Shown here: positions 5,140 through 6,525 of the stretch, one piece after another
Numbering within the stretch: the stretch's first letter is position 1
Layout of the letters: every line of letters starts with the position of its first letter
Assembly: GCA_025454125.1 (NCBI GenBank)
Contig: JALOPA010000525.1
Span: 1 to 6,525, forward strand
Direction: 5' to 3'
DNA length: 6,525 bases
Origin: Thermodesulfobacteriota bacterium
GTDB taxonomy: Bacteria > Desulfobacterota > DSM-4660 > Desulfatiglandales > HGW-15
Position numbers and translations under genes: made by a program
Notes under the pieces: generated by a model
Databases searched by the model: none
Told to the model about the DNA's origin: nothing
The model's input: the letters and a program-made list of their open reading frames with translations, nothing else

Positions 5140-6525
5140 CTAACGCGAAGCCGGCGCGGCCGGTGCCGGCGCAGCATTGTCCTCCGTGAATTCCTCCTCA
5201 TGAAATTCCCTGCGCCGCACGGCTTCCGGCCAAAGCCCCTCGGGCCTCACCAGCATCATGACCACCAAGGCCAAGCCGTAAACCAGGAGGCGGTACTCGG
5301 CAAATTCCCTCAGGAGCTCGGGAAGCCCCACCAGGGCCGCGGCTCCCACGATGACCCCGGGAATGCTTCCCATTCCCCCCACGATGATGACGCACAGAAT
5401 GTTGATGGAGATCATCACGTTCATGCTGTGAGGATAGACGGAGGTGAGTTTGGTCGCAAAGATGGCCCCGCTCAAAGCGGAAAAGCCGGCTCCAGTGCCG
5501 AAGGCGAGCAGCTTTGTGGCCACCAGGTTGATCCCCATGGCCTGGGCCACGTCCTCATCTTCGCGCATGGCTTTCCACGCCCGGCCCATCCGCGAATCCT
5601 TCAGCCGCAAGGAAATGAAGATCACCAAAAAGCACCCGGCCAGAATGAGGTAATAAATCTCCTGCGGCATGCCGAACTCGAAACCGGCAATGGAGGCTTT
5701 CGGGATCTTGCCGATCCCCTGTGCCCCGCCCAGCCAGGGCCTCAGGAAGTCCGAGAGAACCATGATCCGGATGATTTCTCCAAAACCGAGCGTGGCGATG
5801 GCCAGGTAGTCCCCGCGCATCTTGAGAACAGGAATCCCGAGCATCACCCCGAACACGATCCCGATCAGGACAGCGAAAGGCAGGGCTTGCCAGAAAGAGA
5901 GGCTGAAAAAGCCCAGCTCCGGAGAGGTGAGGATCGCCGTCACGTAAGCGCCAATGGCAAAAAAGGCCACATAGCCCAGGTCCAGAAGCCCGGCATACCC
6001 GACCACGATGTTCAAGCCCAATCCCAGCAGAACATAGAGCCCGACAATCGTGAGCACTTCGCTCAGGAAGAGCCCGAGGATCTGGGGAAGAACGAAGAGC
6101 ACCACCAGCAGAACGGCAATTCCCGTCCACTGCATGGTCTTCTGGCCTGCTGTGGGCAGACCCCGGTAACCCGTCTTGACCGCCTCCCCCTTGAAGGACC
6201 AGAAGAGACTGATAACAGAGATCACCATGAAAAGAGCGATTGTCCCCTGCTCCGTGAGACCGTTGGCGGAAAACAACCACTCCGAAAAATCGGTTAGGGA
6301 TTCCCACGCGCTCAGAGTCGGCCGAAGCAGATCCTGGAGCACCCCTGCACCGACGATGCAGGTCAGAGACACGATGAACATCTTCCGGAACGCCGTGGGG
6401 AGCAGATAGAGAATGCCCGCGAAAAGGCTGCAAAGGGGATAAGCCACAAACAGAAGGGGCGCGGTTTCAAAGCCATGCCCGAAGCTGAGCAGCTCATAGA
6501 GCGCCGGGGACGCATTGACGAAAAC
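5140..6525 (-). CDS. livM: Branched-chain amino-acid ABC transporter permease LivM (5' partial)
   Basis: An inner-membrane permease forming the translocation channel with LivH (not in the window). The frame is open from the right edge, starting VFVNASPALYELLSFGHG, so the start lies outside; GTG 6447 is internal and has no convincing ribosome-binding site. Several hydrophobic segments are evident. The hallmark LivM stretch GLNIVVGYAGLLDLGYVAF is at 144-162 counted from 6447. It is followed by MRGDYLAIATLGFGEIIR and the cytoplasmic EAA-type loop RAWKAMREDEDVAQAMGIN (289-307), which contacts the ATPases. GGMGSIPGVIVGA (357-369) and VRPEGLWP (400-407) are also typical. The long hydrophobic N-terminal region before the core resembles the extended LivM of proteobacteria. 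The end is a charged then Ala/Pro-rich tail (APAPAAPASR). Confidence 0.93.
   Translation of the reverse strand, partial: VFVNASPALYELLSFGHGFETAPLLFVAYPLCSLFAGILYLLPTAFRKMFIVSLTCIVGAGVLQDLLRPTLSAWESLTDFSEWLFSANGLTEQGTIALFMVISVISLFWSFKGEAVKTGYRGLPTAGQKTMQWTGIAVLLVVLFVLPQILGLFLSEVLTIVGLYVLLGLGLNIVVGYAGLLDLGYVAFFAIGAYVTAILTSPELGFFSLSFWQALPFAVLIGIVFGVMLGIPVLKMRGDYLAIATLGFGEIIRIMVLSDFLRPWLGGAQGIGKIPKASIAGFEFGMPQEIYYLILAGCFLVIFISLRLKDSRMGRAWKAMREDEDVAQAMGINLVATKLLAFGTGAGFSALSGAIFATKLTSVYPHSMNVMISINILCVIIVGGMGSIPGVIVGAAALVGLPELLREFAEYRLLVYGLALVVMMLVRPEGLWPEAVRRREFHEEEFTEDNAAPAPAAPASR

Noticed and set aside
5200..6297. A 365-codon open frame on the plus strand, opposite livM
   Set aside because: The translation is rich in Gln, His, Asp and Pro without motifs. 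The minus-strand livM carries clear family sequence over the same region.

Overview
The window is about 6.5 kb of moderately GC-rich bacterial DNA with five protein genes. A Desulfobacterota-like (deltaproteobacterial) anaerobe is the best guess. That rests on an octahaem cytochrome fused to a rhodanese domain carrying apparent selenocysteine codons, a cobalamin-type radical SAM enzyme of the RiPP-maturase kind, and palindromic intergenic elements of a style common in that group. The assignment is inference from gene content, not a search result.

Layout. Positions 1-1656 (+) hold a 5'-truncated B12-binding/radical SAM protein. Positions 1650-1793 hold a MITE-like palindromic element (copy 1) lying exactly between two convergent genes. 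Positions 1793-3338 (-) hold a multihaem gene: signal peptide, rhodanese domain, then an HAO-type domain with eight CXXCH motifs. Positions 3339-3608 hold a second, same-orientation copy of the palindromic element, followed by two short tandem-repeat tracts. Positions 3609-6525 (-) hold livF, livG and a 5'-truncated livM, a tightly packed branched-chain amino-acid ABC transporter operon transcribed livM-livG-livF.

The most interesting locus is the cytochrome gene. A conventional gene call would start at GTG 3076 and give a 427-residue protein with no signal peptide. Reading upstream in the same frame gives most of a rhodanese domain, interrupted only by two UGA codons at 3109-3107 and 3103-3101. 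The local reading is Tyr-UGA-Ala-UGA-Pro-Thr-Glu, where rhodaneses of this type have Tyr-Cys-x-Cys-Pro. A stem-loop resembling a bacterial SECIS follows at the right distance. The simplest reading is a double-selenocysteine (U-x-U) rhodanese fused to an octahaem cytochrome. Further upstream, a good ribosome-binding site and signal peptide lie in another frame, so there is also a frame break, probably a small indel or deletion, near 3226-3250.

The transporter imports amino acids or related compounds and has no obvious functional link to the cytochrome. The radical SAM gene is convergent and independent. The two palindromic elements bracket the cytochrome gene almost exactly.
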